From Streptomyces canus (lineage in GTDB: Bacteria; Actinomycetota; Actinomycetes; Streptomycetales; Streptomycetaceae): 64,000 nt of DNA. The DNA lies in contig NZ_KQ948659.1 of the NCBI RefSeq assembly GCF_001514145.1, positions 303,454 through 367,453 on the forward strand. Direction: 5' to 3'. Shown in pieces: positions 8,631 to 17,112 of the stretch (its first letter is position 1; each line of letters starts with the position of its first letter). The position numbers and the translations under genes were made by a program. The notes under the pieces were generated by a model. The model had not been told where the DNA came from and ran no database searches. It saw only the letters and a program-made list of their open reading frames with translations.

Positions 8631-9266
8631 TCAGATCCCGAGCTCCTTCGCCTCGTGCAGCTTGGCGATCGCCTCCTTGTCGCCGTCCAGCTCCACCTTG
8701 GCCGCGCTCTGCCGGCCGTACAGGAACAGCAGCAGCTCCGACGGCTCACCGGTCACCGTGACGACCGGGGTGCCGCGGTGGGCGACCGCCGTCTGGCCGT
8801 CCGGGCGGCGCAGTACCAGGCCGGTGGGGACGCTGCGGCCCATCAGCCGGGCGGTGCGCTCCAGACGGGTCCACAGGGCGTCCTGGAAGACGGAGTCCAG
8901 CTCGCGCGGCGCCCAGTCGGGGCGGGCCCGGCGGACGTCCTCGGTGTGGACGTAGAACTCGACCGTGTTCGACAGCTCCTCGACCTGCTTGAGCTGGAAC
9001 GGCGAGAAGCGCGGCGGGCCGGTACGGATGAGCTGGATCAGCTCTTCGTAGGGCTTCTCGGAGAACTCGGTCATCACCCGGTCCAGGCGGGACGCGAGCT
9101 GCTTGATCAGCAGGCCGCCGGCGGCGTCCGGACGGCGCTCGCGCACCACCACGTGCGCCGCGAGATCACGGGTGAGCCAGCCCTCGCAGAGAGTGGGGGC
9201 GTCCGGACCCTCGGCCTCCAACAGGTCGGCGAGGAGAAGTCGTTCACGCTTGGCGAAAGTCGACAT
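8631..9266 (-). CDS. TIGR03085-type actinobacterial protein (DinB/MDMPI-like)
   Basis: The 211-residue protein matches the actinobacterial family TIGR03085: N-terminal FAKRERLLLADLLEAEGPDAPTLCEGWLTRDLAAHVVVRERRP, then VEFYVHTEDVRRARPDW. The CEGW...DLAAHV...H pattern is that of the DinB/mycothiol-dependent maleylpyruvate isomerase superfamily, in which histidines hold a metal. No reaction is known to me. It stands alone between hisF (convergent) and hisI (divergent). It is probably a standard Streptomyces gene rather than a his enzyme. Confidence 0.85.
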   Translation of the reverse strand: MSTFAKRERLLLADLLEAEGPDAPTLCEGWLTRDLAAHVVVRERRPDAAGGLLIKQLASRLDRVMTEFSEKPYEELIQLIRTGPPRFSPFQLKQVEELSNTVEFYVHTEDVRRARPDWAPRELDSVFQDALWTRLERTARLMGRSVPTGLVLRRPDGQTAVAHRGTPVVTVTGEPSELLLFLYGRQSAAKVELDGDKEAIAKLHEAKELGI

Positions 9267-9349
9267 GCAGTCAGCCTACGGCCGCCCGACGGGTCCGCCC
9301 AGTGGACACGGCGCCGGACTTGTCGGTGGCGCGCGGCACAATGGCAACC

Positions 9350-9745
9350 ATGACCAGCACGCCCCCACCCAGCAGCCTCGACCCGGAGATCGCCGCGCGT
9401 CTCAAGCGCAGCGCCGACGGGCTCGTCCCCGCCATTGCCCAGCAGTACGACACCGGTGAGGTGCTCATGCTCGGCTGGATGGACGACGAGGCGCTGCACC
9501 GCACGCTGACCACCGGCCGCTGCACCTACTGGTCGCGCAGCCGCGGGGAGTACTGGGTCAAGGGCGACACCTCCGGCCACTTCCAGTGGGTCAAGTCCGT
9601 CGCCCTGGACTGCGACGCCGACACCGTGCTGGTCAAGGTCGACCAGGTCGGTGCCGCCTGCCACACCGGCGCGCGCACCTGCTTCGACGCGGACGTGCTC
9701 CTCAAGGACGGCGTCGATTCCGGTGCCGCCGCCTCGGATCAGTAA
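9350..9745 (+). CDS. hisI: Phosphoribosyl-AMP cyclohydrolase
   Basis: HisI hydrolyses PR-AMP to ProFAR at the third step of histidine synthesis. The 131-residue protein has the family motifs VLMLGWMDDEAL, TYWSRSRGEYWVKGDTSGH, the metal-site DCDADTVL, and the zinc-ligand pair in GAACHTGARTCF. There is no fused PR-ATP pyrophosphohydrolase domain. The ATG at 9350 or an in-frame ATG at 9341 could be used. A longer upstream start has no family similarity. It is separated from trpE by only 11 bases, so both are likely cotranscribed. Confidence 0.94.
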   Translation: MTSTPPPSSLDPEIAARLKRSADGLVPAIAQQYDTGEVLMLGWMDDEALHRTLTTGRCTYWSRSRGEYWVKGDTSGHFQWVKSVALDCDADTVLVKVDQVGAACHTGARTCFDADVLLKDGVDSGAAASDQ

Positions 9746-9756
9746 GGTCAGCCGCC

Positions 9757-11235
9757 ATGGACCTCGAGACCTTCCGCAAGCTGGCCACCGACCGCCGTGT
9801 CATCCCCGTCACGCGCAAGCTCCTGGCCGACGGCGACACCCCGGTCGCCCTCTACCGCAAGCTCGCCGCCGAGCGCCCCGGCACCTTCCTGCTGGAGTCC
9901 GCGGAGAACGGCCGCTCGTGGTCCCGCTACTCCTTCGTGGGCGTGCGCTCGGCCGCGACCCTGACGGCACGTGACGGCCAGGCCCACTGGCTCGGCACCC
10001 CGCCGGTCGGCGTCCCCGTCGACGGCGACCCGCTCGCCGCCCTGCGCGCCACCATCGAGGCCCTGCACACCCCGCACCAGGAGGGCCTGCCGCCCTTCAC
10101 CGGCGGCATGGTCGGCTACCTCGGCTACGACATCGTCCGCCGCCTGGAGAAGATCGGCCCCGGCGAGCGCGACGACCTGCAGCTCCCTGAACTGACCATG
10201 CTCCTGACCAGCGATCTCGCCGTCATGGACCACTGGGAGGGCTCGGTCCTGCTGATCGCCAACGCGATCAACCACAACGACCTCGACACCGGCGTGGACG
10301 AGGCCTACACGGACGCGGTGGCCCGCCTGGACGCCATGGAGGCGGACCTGTCCCGCGCGGTGGCCCAGCCCCCGGCGGTCCTGCCGCCCTCCGAACTGCC
10401 GGAGTACACCGCGCTCTGGGGCGGCCCCGACTTCCAGGAGGCCGTCGAGGACATCAAGGAGCGCATCCGGGCCGGGGAGGCCTTCCAGGTCGTCCCCTCC
10501 CAGCGCTTCGAGACGCCGTGCACGGCAAGCGCGTTGGACGTCTACCGCGTCCTGAGGGCCACGAACCCGTCGCCGTACATGTACCTGTTCCGCTTCGACG
10601 GTTTCGACGTCGTGGGCTCGTCCCCCGAGGCGCTGGTCAAGGTCGAGGACGGGCACGCCATGGTCCACCCCATCGCCGGCACCCGGTGGCGCGGGGCGAC
10701 CCCCCAGGAGGACCAGGCCCTCGCCGACGAGCTCCTCGCCGACCCGAAGGAGCGCGCCGAGCACCTGATGCTGGTGGACCTCGGCCGCAACGACCTGGGG
10801 CGCGTCTGCGAGCCGGGCTCCGTGGAGGTCGTCGACTTCATGTCCGTCGAGCGGTACTCCCATGTGATGCACATCGTCTCGACGGTCACCGGCAAGGTCG
10901 CGCAGGGCCGCACCGCCTTCGACGTCCTGACCGCCTGCTTCCCCGCGGGCACCCTCTCCGGCGCCCCCAAGCCCCGCGCGATGCAGATCATCGACGAACT
11001 CGAGCCGTCCCGGCGCGGGTTGTACGGCGGCTGCGTCGGCTACCTCGACTTCGCGGGCGACTCCGACACCGCGATCGCCATCCGTACTGCCCTCCTCCGC
11101 GGCGGCACGGCCTACGTCCAGGCCGGCGCCGGCATCGTCGCCGACTCCGACCCGGTCGCCGAGGACACGGAGTGCCGCAACAAGGCGGCGGCGGTGCTGC
11201 GGGCGGTCCACACGGCGAACCGGCTCGGCAAGTAG
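9757..11235 (+). CDS. trpE: Anthranilate synthase component I
   Basis: TrpE converts chorismate to anthranilate with ammonia from a TrpG partner that is not in this window. The 492-residue protein shows the N-terminal inhibitor-site segment LLESAENGRSWSRYSF and the chorismate-binding domain, with FQVVPSQRFE, GSSPEALVKV, PIAGTRWRG, LMLVDLGRNDLGRV and the AGTLSGAPKPRAM motif. It lies 11 bases after hisI and ends just before a strong hairpin at 11269-11298. I found no tryptophan-rich leader peptide or attenuator before it. Confidence 0.96.
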   Translation: MDLETFRKLATDRRVIPVTRKLLADGDTPVALYRKLAAERPGTFLLESAENGRSWSRYSFVGVRSAATLTARDGQAHWLGTPPVGVPVDGDPLAALRATIEALHTPHQEGLPPFTGGMVGYLGYDIVRRLEKIGPGERDDLQLPELTMLLTSDLAVMDHWEGSVLLIANAINHNDLDTGVDEAYTDAVARLDAMEADLSRAVAQPPAVLPPSELPEYTALWGGPDFQEAVEDIKERIRAGEAFQVVPSQRFETPCTASALDVYRVLRATNPSPYMYLFRFDGFDVVGSSPEALVKVEDGHAMVHPIAGTRWRGATPQEDQALADELLADPKERAEHLMLVDLGRNDLGRVCEPGSVEVVDFMSVERYSHVMHIVSTVTGKVAQGRTAFDVLTACFPAGTLSGAPKPRAMQIIDELEPSRRGLYGGCVGYLDFAGDSDTAIAIRTALLRGGTAYVQAGAGIVADSDPVAEDTECRNKAAAVLRAVHTANRLGK

Positions 11236-11268
11236 GGGTCTTCACCGAGGAATGGGGCGCTTCTCACG

Positions 11269-11298
11269 GAACCCCGGGTGCCCGTTCGCCCGGGGTTC
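11269..11298 (+). terminator. Hairpin terminator after trpE
   Basis: A perfect 10-base stem is formed by GAACCCCGGG (11269-11278) and CCCGGGGTTC (11289-11298) with a 10-base loop. There is no T run after it, as is common in Streptomyces. It lies 33 bases after the trpE stop and just before the start of the next gene, so it could also act as an attenuator for that gene. Confidence 0.6.
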
Positions 11299-11315
11299 GG
11301 GTGATAGTGGGGTAC

Positions 11316-11948
11316 GTGACTGCTGTACCTCACCCCCGTTCCGAAGCCGCCGGACCCGCCAGGGCCGGACGTCTGAGTCTCGCCGTCGCGCTGCTGTGCG
11401 GCGCGCTCGGCGCCGCCGTGGCGCTGCTGGCCACCCGACAGCAGTGGTCGGAGGGCACCGCGACCGTGGCAGGCGGCGCCTTTCCCCTGACCGCCAAGGG
11501 CAGTGACGTCACGGGCGTCCCCGCCGCCCTGGCCATAGTGGGCCTTGCCGCGCTCGTCGCCGTCTTCGCCGTCCGCAAGGCCGGGCGCTTCCTGGTCGCC
11601 GCGCTGCTCGCGCTCTCCGGCGCGGGGATCGTCGCCGCGGCGCTGTTCGGGGCGAGTGACGCGTCCGCGCTGGACGAGCAGGCGGCCCAGGCCTCCGGCG
11701 ACACCTCGGCGACGGTCGCCGCTCTCTCCCACACCGCCTGGCCGTACGTCGCGGCAGTGGGGGGTGTGCTGATCCTGCTCGCCGGGTTGCTCGCGCTGCG
11801 CTACGGGCGGTCGTGGCCCGCCATGTCCGGACGGTACGAGAGGGACGGGGCGCCTCGGGTGCGGCGCAAGGCGCCCGTTGTGGATCCCGACCGGCCCGAG
11901 GACATCTGGAAGGCCCTCGACCGGGGAGAGGACCCGACGGGGGCGTAG
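11316..11948 (+). CDS. TIGR02234-type Trp-region membrane protein
   Basis: The 210-residue membrane protein has four hydrophobic segments, around LSLAVALLCGALGAAVALLA, GVPAALAIVGLAALVAVFAV, FLVAALLALSGAGIVAAALF and VAAVGGVLILLAGLLALRYG. A polar tail follows, ending DPDRPEDIWKALDRGEDPTGA. The length, layout and position after trpE match the actinobacterial 'trp region conserved hypothetical membrane protein' family. GTG at 11316 has a GGGG element before it, and GTG at 11301 is the alternative. Its function is unknown. Its constant position beside trp genes suggests a link to tryptophan, which is inference only. Confidence 0.85.
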   Translation: MTAVPHPRSEAAGPARAGRLSLAVALLCGALGAAVALLATRQQWSEGTATVAGGAFPLTAKGSDVTGVPAALAIVGLAALVAVFAVRKAGRFLVAALLALSGAGIVAAALFGASDASALDEQAAQASGDTSATVAALSHTAWPYVAAVGGVLILLAGLLALRYGRSWPAMSGRYERDGAPRVRRKAPVVDPDRPEDIWKALDRGEDPTGA

Positions 11949-12054
11949 CGGTCGCCCGCAAAGCGCGACCCCGGATCACCTTGTGCCCTCGCGTGCGGGA
12001 CAATGACTTCGAGCGTCCGGCTCAGTCACGTACTTCAGCACCTAGGAGCAAGCA

Positions 12055-12306
12055 ATGGCGGGCAGCAGCCACGGTCACACCCCGGCCGCCTGGACCGGTG
12101 TCACTATCGTCTTCATCGGTTTCTGCGTCGCGGGCGCCTTCATGGTGATGGCCCAGCCGGCGGGCTTCTGGGCCGGAATGGCGATCGTGGTCATCGGTGG
12201 TGTCGTCGGCTGGATCATGAGCGCGATGGGGATGGGCATGCCCAAGGACGCCCACAAGCCGCTCGCCACCTCGCAGCAGCGTGAGACGGCCGAGGCCAAG
12301 AGCTGA
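12055..12306 (+). CDS. HGxxPAAW-type small membrane protein
   Basis: The 83-residue protein opens with MAGSSHGHTPAAWTGV, the HGxxPAAW signature of a small actinobacterial membrane protein family. It has two membrane helices, around IVFIGFCVAGAFMVMAQPAG and GMAIVVIGGVVGWIMSAMGM, and ends in a polar tail. A GGAG-containing stretch precedes the ATG. It is found between trpE and trpC in other streptomycetes as I recall, but its role is unknown. Confidence 0.85.
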   Translation: MAGSSHGHTPAAWTGVTIVFIGFCVAGAFMVMAQPAGFWAGMAIVVIGGVVGWIMSAMGMGMPKDAHKPLATSQQRETAEAKS

Positions 12307-12388
12307 CACGCGGAGAACCTCGTGGAGGGGCAGCCCGGCGGGAGCGCCGGGGCCGCCCCTCACGCGTGCCGGGGCCCTACAGGGCACA

Positions 12389-12817
12389 ATGCAAGGCGTG
12401 AACGCCGACACCCAGCGCGCACCCCGACTCAGCGGGCTCGCCGTCCCGGGCGGAATCCTGGCGGCCGTCGCTGGGGCCTTCGCGTACGTGGGGACCGTGG
12501 ACCCCAACCAGCCCGGCCACTACCCCGTCTGCCCGCTCTACCAGATCACCGGCCTCTACTGCCCCGGCTGCGGCGGTCTGCGCAGCGCGCACGCGTTCAT
12601 CCACGGTGACTTCCTGGCCGCCCTCCAGGACAACGCGATGGCCGTTGTGGGCTATCTGGGCTTCGCCGTGCTGTGGACCGTCTGGGTGGTCCGCGCGGCG
12701 CGCGGCCGACCGCTGCGGCTCGGTCTCGGGCCGGTGCACCTGTGGACACTGGGGGCATTGCTGCTGGTCTTCACGGTTGTCCGGAACCTGCCGTTCGGTG
12801 GCTGGCTTCATCCTTGA
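12389..12817 (+). CDS. DUF2752 membrane protein
   Basis: The protein has about 142 residues and carries the DUF2752 signature CPLYQITGLYCPGCGGLRSAHAFIHGDF, with the CPxCGG core, between two membrane helices. A third helix lies near LWTLGALLLVFTVVRNLPFG. The start may be ATG 12389 or the in-frame GTG 12398. The cysteine-rich loop suggests metal binding or a redox role, but nothing is known. It is codirectional with its neighbours and followed by a GC-rich hairpin before trpC. Confidence 0.82.
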   Translation: MQGVNADTQRAPRLSGLAVPGGILAAVAGAFAYVGTVDPNQPGHYPVCPLYQITGLYCPGCGGLRSAHAFIHGDFLAALQDNAMAVVGYLGFAVLWTVWVVRAARGRPLRLGLGPVHLWTLGALLLVFTVVRNLPFGGWLHP

Positions 12818-12845
12818 TCAACTGATGAACGGCCAGTATGGGGCG

Positions 12846-12888
12846 CCTCCCGCCCGAGCATGCGAAGCTTGTTCGAGGGCGGGGGAGG
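12846..12888 (+). terminator. GC-rich hairpin upstream of trpC
   Basis: CCTCCCGCCC (12846-12855) can pair with GGGCGGGGGAGG (12877-12888) if two G residues bulge out. It lies 29 bases after the DUF2752 stop and about 110 bases before trpC, so it probably ends the upstream transcript. A candidate -10 element TACCAT (12931-12936) for trpC follows it. No tryptophan-rich leader frame is present in the gap. Confidence 0.45.
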
Positions 12889-13000
12889 GACCGGCGTCAA
12901 CCGGATGCGAGGCCTACGCCCTCCTGCGGATACCATCGCAGTGACCACTTGTTTTCATCAGTCGCCGGAACTGCCGACCGTCTGGAAGGGGGCCGCTCGC

Positions 13001-13810
13001 GTGAGTGTGCTCGACGAGATCATCGACGGAGTCCGTGCCGACCTCGCGGAACGGCAGGCGCGCGTCAGCCTCGACGAGCTCAAGGAGCGCGCGGCGAAGG
13101 CTCCCGCGGCCAAGGACGGCGTGGCCGCCCTGCGCGGTGACGGCGTCAAGGTCATCTGCGAGGTCAAGCGCTCCAGCCCCTCCAAGGGCGCGCTGGCCGC
13201 GATCGCCGACCCGGCGGGCCTGGCCGCGGACTACGAGGCGGGCGGCGCCGCCGTCATCTCCGTCCTCACCGAACAGCGCCGCTTCGGCGGCTCGCTGGCC
13301 GACCTGGAGGCCGTCCGCGCGCGCGTGGACATCCCGGTCCTGCGCAAGGACTTCATCGTCACGTCGTACCAGCTCTGGGAGGCCCGGGCCTACGGCGCCG
13401 ACCTCGTGCTGCTCATCGTCGCGGCCCTGGAGCAGCCCGCCCTGGAGTCCCTCATCGAGCGCGCCGAGTCCATCGGGCTCACCCCGCTCGTGGAGGTCCA
13501 CGACGAGGACGAGGTCGAGCGCGCGGTGGACGCCGGCGCGAAGATCATCGGCGTCAACGCGCGTAACCTCAAAACCCTCGAGGTCGACCGCGGCACCTTC
13601 GAGCGCGTCGCCCCCGAGATCCCGGCCCACCTCGTCAAGATCGCCGAGTCCGGCGTCCGCGGCCCGCACGACCTGATCGCGTACGCCAACGCCGGCGCCG
13701 ACGCGGTCCTGGTCGGCGAGTCCCTGGTCACCGGCAAGGACCCGAAGACGGCGGTCTCCGACCTGGTGGCGGCGGGCGAGCATCCGGCCCTGCGGCACGG
13801 GCGCGGCTGA
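13001..13810 (+). CDS. trpC: Indole-3-glycerol phosphate synthase
   Basis: TrpC closes the indole ring from CdRP. The 269-residue TIM barrel shows VICEVKRSSPSKG (catalytic Lys and substrate-phosphate site), PVLRKDFIV with its catalytic Lys, LVEVHDEDEV, IIGVNARNLKT and AESGVR. It is monofunctional, not fused to TrpF, in agreement with PriA covering that step. I chose GTG 13001 because GGAAGGGGG stands 9-10 bases before it. It is the first gene of trpC-trpM-trpB-trpA. Confidence 0.96.
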   Translation: MSVLDEIIDGVRADLAERQARVSLDELKERAAKAPAAKDGVAALRGDGVKVICEVKRSSPSKGALAAIADPAGLAADYEAGGAAVISVLTEQRRFGGSLADLEAVRARVDIPVLRKDFIVTSYQLWEARAYGADLVLLIVAALEQPALESLIERAESIGLTPLVEVHDEDEVERAVDAGAKIIGVNARNLKTLEVDRGTFERVAPEIPAHLVKIAESGVRGPHDLIAYANAGADAVLVGESLVTGKDPKTAVSDLVAAGEHPALRHGRG

Positions 13811-13831
13811 TCTTTCGCTAGGCTTGCCCCG

Positions 13832-14047
13832 ATGACTCTCGCGACGACAACCACGGACAGGTACGCCCGCCTCGCGCGCGGCTGCCGCCCCCGTGGTTGC
13901 CGCGCGCCCGCACGCCGGGTGCATGGCCGCCGGGTGCGGTACGTGATCGGTGATGAGCCGGGGCAGGTAAACGGCATGCGATGGCAGCGCCCCGTCAGGG
14001 GCGCGGGGAACTGCGCGACCAGCCACAAAGGTCCCGCAGCCAACTGA
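13832..14047 (+). CDS. trpM: TrpM-like small protein with repeat-derived C-terminus
   Basis: The 71-residue basic protein between trpC and trpB has the TrpM signature DRYARLARGCRPRGCRAP and RRVRYVIGDEPGQVNGMRW. TrpM was described in S. coelicolor as a small modulator of tryptophan synthesis and development. The last 19 residues (RPVRGAGNCATSHKGPAAN) are encoded by a Streptomyces intergenic repeat that also forms a hairpin at 13987-14004. The repeat has therefore probably replaced or extended the original C-terminus, which in S. coelicolor I recall as slightly shorter. Confidence 0.8.
   Translation: MTLATTTTDRYARLARGCRPRGCRAPARRVHGRRVRYVIGDEPGQVNGMRWQRPVRGAGNCATSHKGPAAN
13987..14042 (+). repeat. 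Streptomyces short interspersed repeat (trpM copy)
   Basis: The unit starts with a perfect hairpin, GCGCCCC (13987-13993), loop GTCA, GGGGCGC (13998-14004). It continues GCGGGGAACTGCGCGAC and a GCAGCC-containing tail. The 24 bases 13996-14019 are identical to 58524-58547 inside the decarboxylase gene. I recognise this as a motif common in Streptomyces intergenic regions. Here it lies over the 3' end of trpM. Confidence 0.75.
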
Positions 14048-14104
14048 TAATCCCTGCCCCCACGGCGATGAGTGCCCAACACAAACTCACCGTGAGGTTT
14101 CCGC

Positions 14105-15391
14105 ATGCCCAGCGAGTTCTTCATCCCCGACCCCGAGGGTCAGATCCCCAGCGCCGAAGGCTACTTCGGCGCGTTCGGCGGCAAGTTCATCCCGGAGGCC
14201 CTCGTCGCCGCCGTGGACGAGGTGGCCGTCGAGTACGACAAGGCCAAGCACGACCCCGAGTTCGCCCGTGAGCTCGACGACCTGCTGGTCCACTACACCG
14301 GCCGCCCGAGTTCGCTCACCGAGGTCCCCCGTTTCGCCGCGGAGGCGGGCGGCGCCCGGATCTTCCTGAAGCGGGAAGACCTCAACCACACCGGCTCCCA
14401 CAAGATCAACAACGTCCTCGGACAGGCCCTGCTCACCAGGCGCATGGGCAAGACCCGAGTGATCGCGGAGACGGGCGCCGGTCAGCACGGCGTCGCCACG
14501 GCCACCGCCTGCGCGCTGTTCGGTCTCGAATGCACCATCTACATGGGCGAGATCGACACCCAGCGCCAGGCCCTCAACGTGGCCCGGATGCGCATGCTCG
14601 GCGCCGAGGTCATCGCCGTGAAGTCCGGCAGCCGCACGCTCAAGGACGCGATCAACGAGGCCTTCCGCGACTGGGTCGCCAACGTCGACCACACGCACTA
14701 CCTGTTCGGCACGGTCGCCGGACCGCACCCGTTCCCGGCCATGGTCCGCGACTTCCACCGCGTGATCGGCGTCGAGGCCCGCCGCCAGCTCCTGGAGCGC
14801 GCCGGCCGTCTCCCCGACGCGGCCATCGCCTGCGTCGGCGGCGGTTCGAACGCCATCGGTCTGTTCCACGCCTTCATCCCGGACACCGCCGTACGCCTCA
14901 TCGGGTGCGAGCCCGCCGGGCACGGCGTGGAGACCGGCGAACACGCGGCGACCCTCACCGCGGGCGAGCCCGGCATCCTGCACGGCTCCCGCTCCTACGT
15001 CCTCCAGGACGAGGAGGGCCAGATCACCGAGCCGTACTCCATCTCGGCCGGTCTGGACTACCCGGGCATCGGCCCCGAGCACTCCTACCTCAAGGACAGC
15101 GGCCGCGGCGAGTACCGCGCGGTCACCGACGACGCGGCGATGCAGGCCCTGCGCCTGCTCTCGCGCACCGAGGGCATCATCCCGGCCATCGAGAGCGCCC
15201 ACGCGCTGGCCGGTGCTCTGGAGGTCGGCAGGGAGCTCGGCAAGGACGGACTGATCGTCGTCAACCTGTCCGGCCGCGGCGACAAGGACATGGACACCGC
15301 CGCCCGGTACTTCGACCTGTACGACACCGACGCCCAGGTCGCCGCCGACCAGGACGCCGACACCGCCGAGATCGAGGGGGACGCCAAGTGA
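14105..15391 (+). CDS. trpB: Tryptophan synthase beta chain
   Basis: TrpB condenses indole and serine to tryptophan with PLP. The 428 residues contain the PLP lysine in HTGSHKINN, the phosphate cup GGGSNAIG, RVIAETGAGQHG, and FGTVAGPHPFP. The N-terminal FGAFGGKFIPEAL is typical. The C-terminus has an acidic tail (DQDADTAEIEGDAK). Its stop overlaps the GTG of trpA, so the alpha and beta subunits are translated in a coupled way. Confidence 0.97.
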   Translation: MPSEFFIPDPEGQIPSAEGYFGAFGGKFIPEALVAAVDEVAVEYDKAKHDPEFARELDDLLVHYTGRPSSLTEVPRFAAEAGGARIFLKREDLNHTGSHKINNVLGQALLTRRMGKTRVIAETGAGQHGVATATACALFGLECTIYMGEIDTQRQALNVARMRMLGAEVIAVKSGSRTLKDAINEAFRDWVANVDHTHYLFGTVAGPHPFPAMVRDFHRVIGVEARRQLLERAGRLPDAAIACVGGGSNAIGLFHAFIPDTAVRLIGCEPAGHGVETGEHAATLTAGEPGILHGSRSYVLQDEEGQITEPYSISAGLDYPGIGPEHSYLKDSGRGEYRAVTDDAAMQALRLLSRTEGIIPAIESAHALAGALEVGRELGKDGLIVVNLSGRGDKDMDTAARYFDLYDTDAQVAADQDADTAEIEGDAK

Positions 15392-16212
15392 GCGGGAACA
15401 TTCAGCTGCTGTCCGACACCCTCGCCGGTGCCAGGGCCGAGGGCCGCGCCGCGCTCATCGCCTACCTCCCGGCCGGGTTCCCGACCGTGGACGGCGGGAT
15501 CGAGGCGATCAAGGCCGCGTTCGACGGCGGTGCCGATGTCGTCGAGGTGGGTCTGCCGCACAGCGACCCCGTCCTCGACGGCCCCGTCATCCAGACCGCC
15601 GACGACATCGCCCTGCGCGGCGGCGTCAAGATCGCGGACGTCATGCGGACGGTCAAGGAGACCTACGAGGCCACCGGGAAGCCGGTGCTCGTGATGACGT
15701 ACTGGAACCCCATCGACCGCTACGGCGTGGAGCGCTTCACGGCCGAGCTCGCCGAGGCGGGCGGCGCGGGCTGCATCCTGCCCGACCTGCCGGTGCAGGA
15801 GTCGGCGCTGTGGAGGGAGCACGCCGAGAAGCACGCGCTCGCGACGGTCTTCGTGGTCGCGCCCAGCAGCAAGGACGCGCGGCTCGGCGAGATCACCGCG
15901 GCCGGCAGCGGATTCGTCTACGCCGCCTCCCTGATGGGCGTCACGGGTACCCGTGAGTCGGTCGGGGCGCAGGCCCAGGACCTGGTCGAACGGACCCGGG
16001 CCGCCGGTGCCGGTACCGACCTGCCGGTCTGCGTCGGGCTCGGCGTCTCCAACGCCGCGCAGGCCGCCGAGGTGGCCGGCTTCGCCGACGGCGTGATCGT
16101 CGGCTCGGCCTTCGTGAAGCGGATGCTCGACGCGCCGGACGACAAGGCCGGAGTGGAGGGCGTCCGCGCACTCGCGGGCGAACTGGCGAAGGGCGTGCGC
16201 CGCCAGGCGTGA
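15388..16212 (+). CDS. trpA: Tryptophan synthase alpha chain
   Basis: TrpA cleaves indole-3-glycerol phosphate to indole, which tunnels to TrpB. The 274-residue barrel has LIAYLPAGFPTVDGG, the catalytic glutamate in VVEVGLPHSDPVLDGP together with the conserved Asp, LPVQESA, and the phosphate loops GVSNAAQAAEV and GVIVGSAFV. The start is GTG 15388, overlapping the trpB stop. The operon ends at the hairpin 16277-16299. Confidence 0.97.
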   Translation: MSGNIQLLSDTLAGARAEGRAALIAYLPAGFPTVDGGIEAIKAAFDGGADVVEVGLPHSDPVLDGPVIQTADDIALRGGVKIADVMRTVKETYEATGKPVLVMTYWNPIDRYGVERFTAELAEAGGAGCILPDLPVQESALWREHAEKHALATVFVVAPSSKDARLGEITAAGSGFVYAASLMGVTGTRESVGAQAQDLVERTRAAGAGTDLPVCVGLGVSNAAQAAEVAGFADGVIVGSAFVKRMLDAPDDKAGVEGVRALAGELAKGVRRQA

Positions 16213-16276
16213 CCCAGCCGCGGTCCGTCATGGCGTAATGAGATATTCGGTCACTCGAAGGGGTGGTCCTGGGGCC

Positions 16277-16299
16277 GGGGAGGCGCGGTGCGCCTCCCC
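16277..16299 (+). terminator. Terminator of the trpCMBA operon
   Basis: A perfect 10-base stem, GGGGAGGCGC (16277-16286) and GCGCCTCCCC (16290-16299), has a 3-base loop, 64 bases after trpA and followed by GGTTCGTTCT. It lies just ahead of the next gene's start, which supports placing that start at GTG 16316 rather than further upstream. Confidence 0.75.
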
Positions 16300-16315
16300 G
16301 GTTCGTTCTGCGGGT

Positions 16316-17083
16316 GTGAGCGAGAAGAACCGTGAGGGAAAGCGCACCGCCCGGGAGCGGCTGGCGGAGGAGCGCGCGAAGCAGAAGACCGCGGACAAGC
16401 GGCGACGGGTGCTGATCGTGGGCGCGAGCGTGGTGTGCGTCCTGGGTCTCGCGGCGGTGATCGGCGTCATCGCGGCGAACTCCGGCAAGGACAAGGCCTC
16501 GGGCCCGGTCGTGGCGCCCTCGGGGGCCAACGGCCAGGACAGCCTCGCCGTCCCGGTCGGCCAGGAGGGCGCCAAGTCGACGCTCGTCGTCTGGGAGGAC
16601 TTCCGCTGCCCGGCCTGCAAGGCCTTCGAGGCGGCGTACCGCCCGACGATCCACGAGCTCACCGGGTCCGGCAAGCTCAAGGTCGAGTACCACCTGGCGA
16701 CGATCATCGACGGCAACATGGGCGGCACCGGCTCCCGCAACGCGGCCAATGCCGCGGCCTGCGCCCAGGACGCCGGGAAGTTCCCGGCGTACCACGACGT
16801 GCTCTACGAGAACCAGCCCGAGGAGACCAGCGACGACTACGCCGAGAACGGGAAACTCCTCGAACTGGCGAAGAAGGTCGACGGGCTCGACACCCCCGCG
16901 TTCCGCACCTGTGTCGAGAAGGGCACCCACAACACCTGGGTGGACAAGTCCGCGGCCGCCTTCCGCAACGGCGGGTTCTCCGGCACCCCGACGGTGCTGC
17001 TCGACGGCAAGAACATCTACCAGGACCGGACGATGACGCCGGCGAAGCTGAAGCAGCAGGTGGAGGCGGCTGCCAAGGGGTGA
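16316..17083 (+). CDS. Membrane-anchored DsbA-like thioredoxin-fold protein
   Basis: The 255-residue protein has a highly charged cytoplasmic N-terminus (EKNREGKRTARERLAEERAKQK), one membrane helix (VLIVGASVVCVLGLAAVIGVI) at about residues 38-58, and an extracytoplasmic thioredoxin_4/DsbA domain. The active-site motif is CPAC in WEDFRCPACKAFE, with the cis-Pro region FSGTPTVLLDG near the C-terminus. It probably forms or isomerises disulfides in exported proteins. It precedes lgt, another envelope-maturation gene, with a hairpin between them. Confidence 0.88.
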   Translation: MSEKNREGKRTARERLAEERAKQKTADKRRRVLIVGASVVCVLGLAAVIGVIAANSGKDKASGPVVAPSGANGQDSLAVPVGQEGAKSTLVVWEDFRCPACKAFEAAYRPTIHELTGSGKLKVEYHLATIIDGNMGGTGSRNAANAAACAQDAGKFPAYHDVLYENQPEETSDDYAENGKLLELAKKVDGLDTPAFRTCVEKGTHNTWVDKSAAAFRNGGFSGTPTVLLDGKNIYQDRTMTPAKLKQQVEAAAKG

Positions 17084-17112
17084 CGGAGAGGCCCCCAGAG
17101 AGTAAGCCGGAG

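Noticed and set aside
9267..9756. A tryptophan leader peptide or attenuator before trpE
   Set aside because: No short frame with clustered TGG codons followed by competing hairpins was found. trpE follows hisI by 11 bases.
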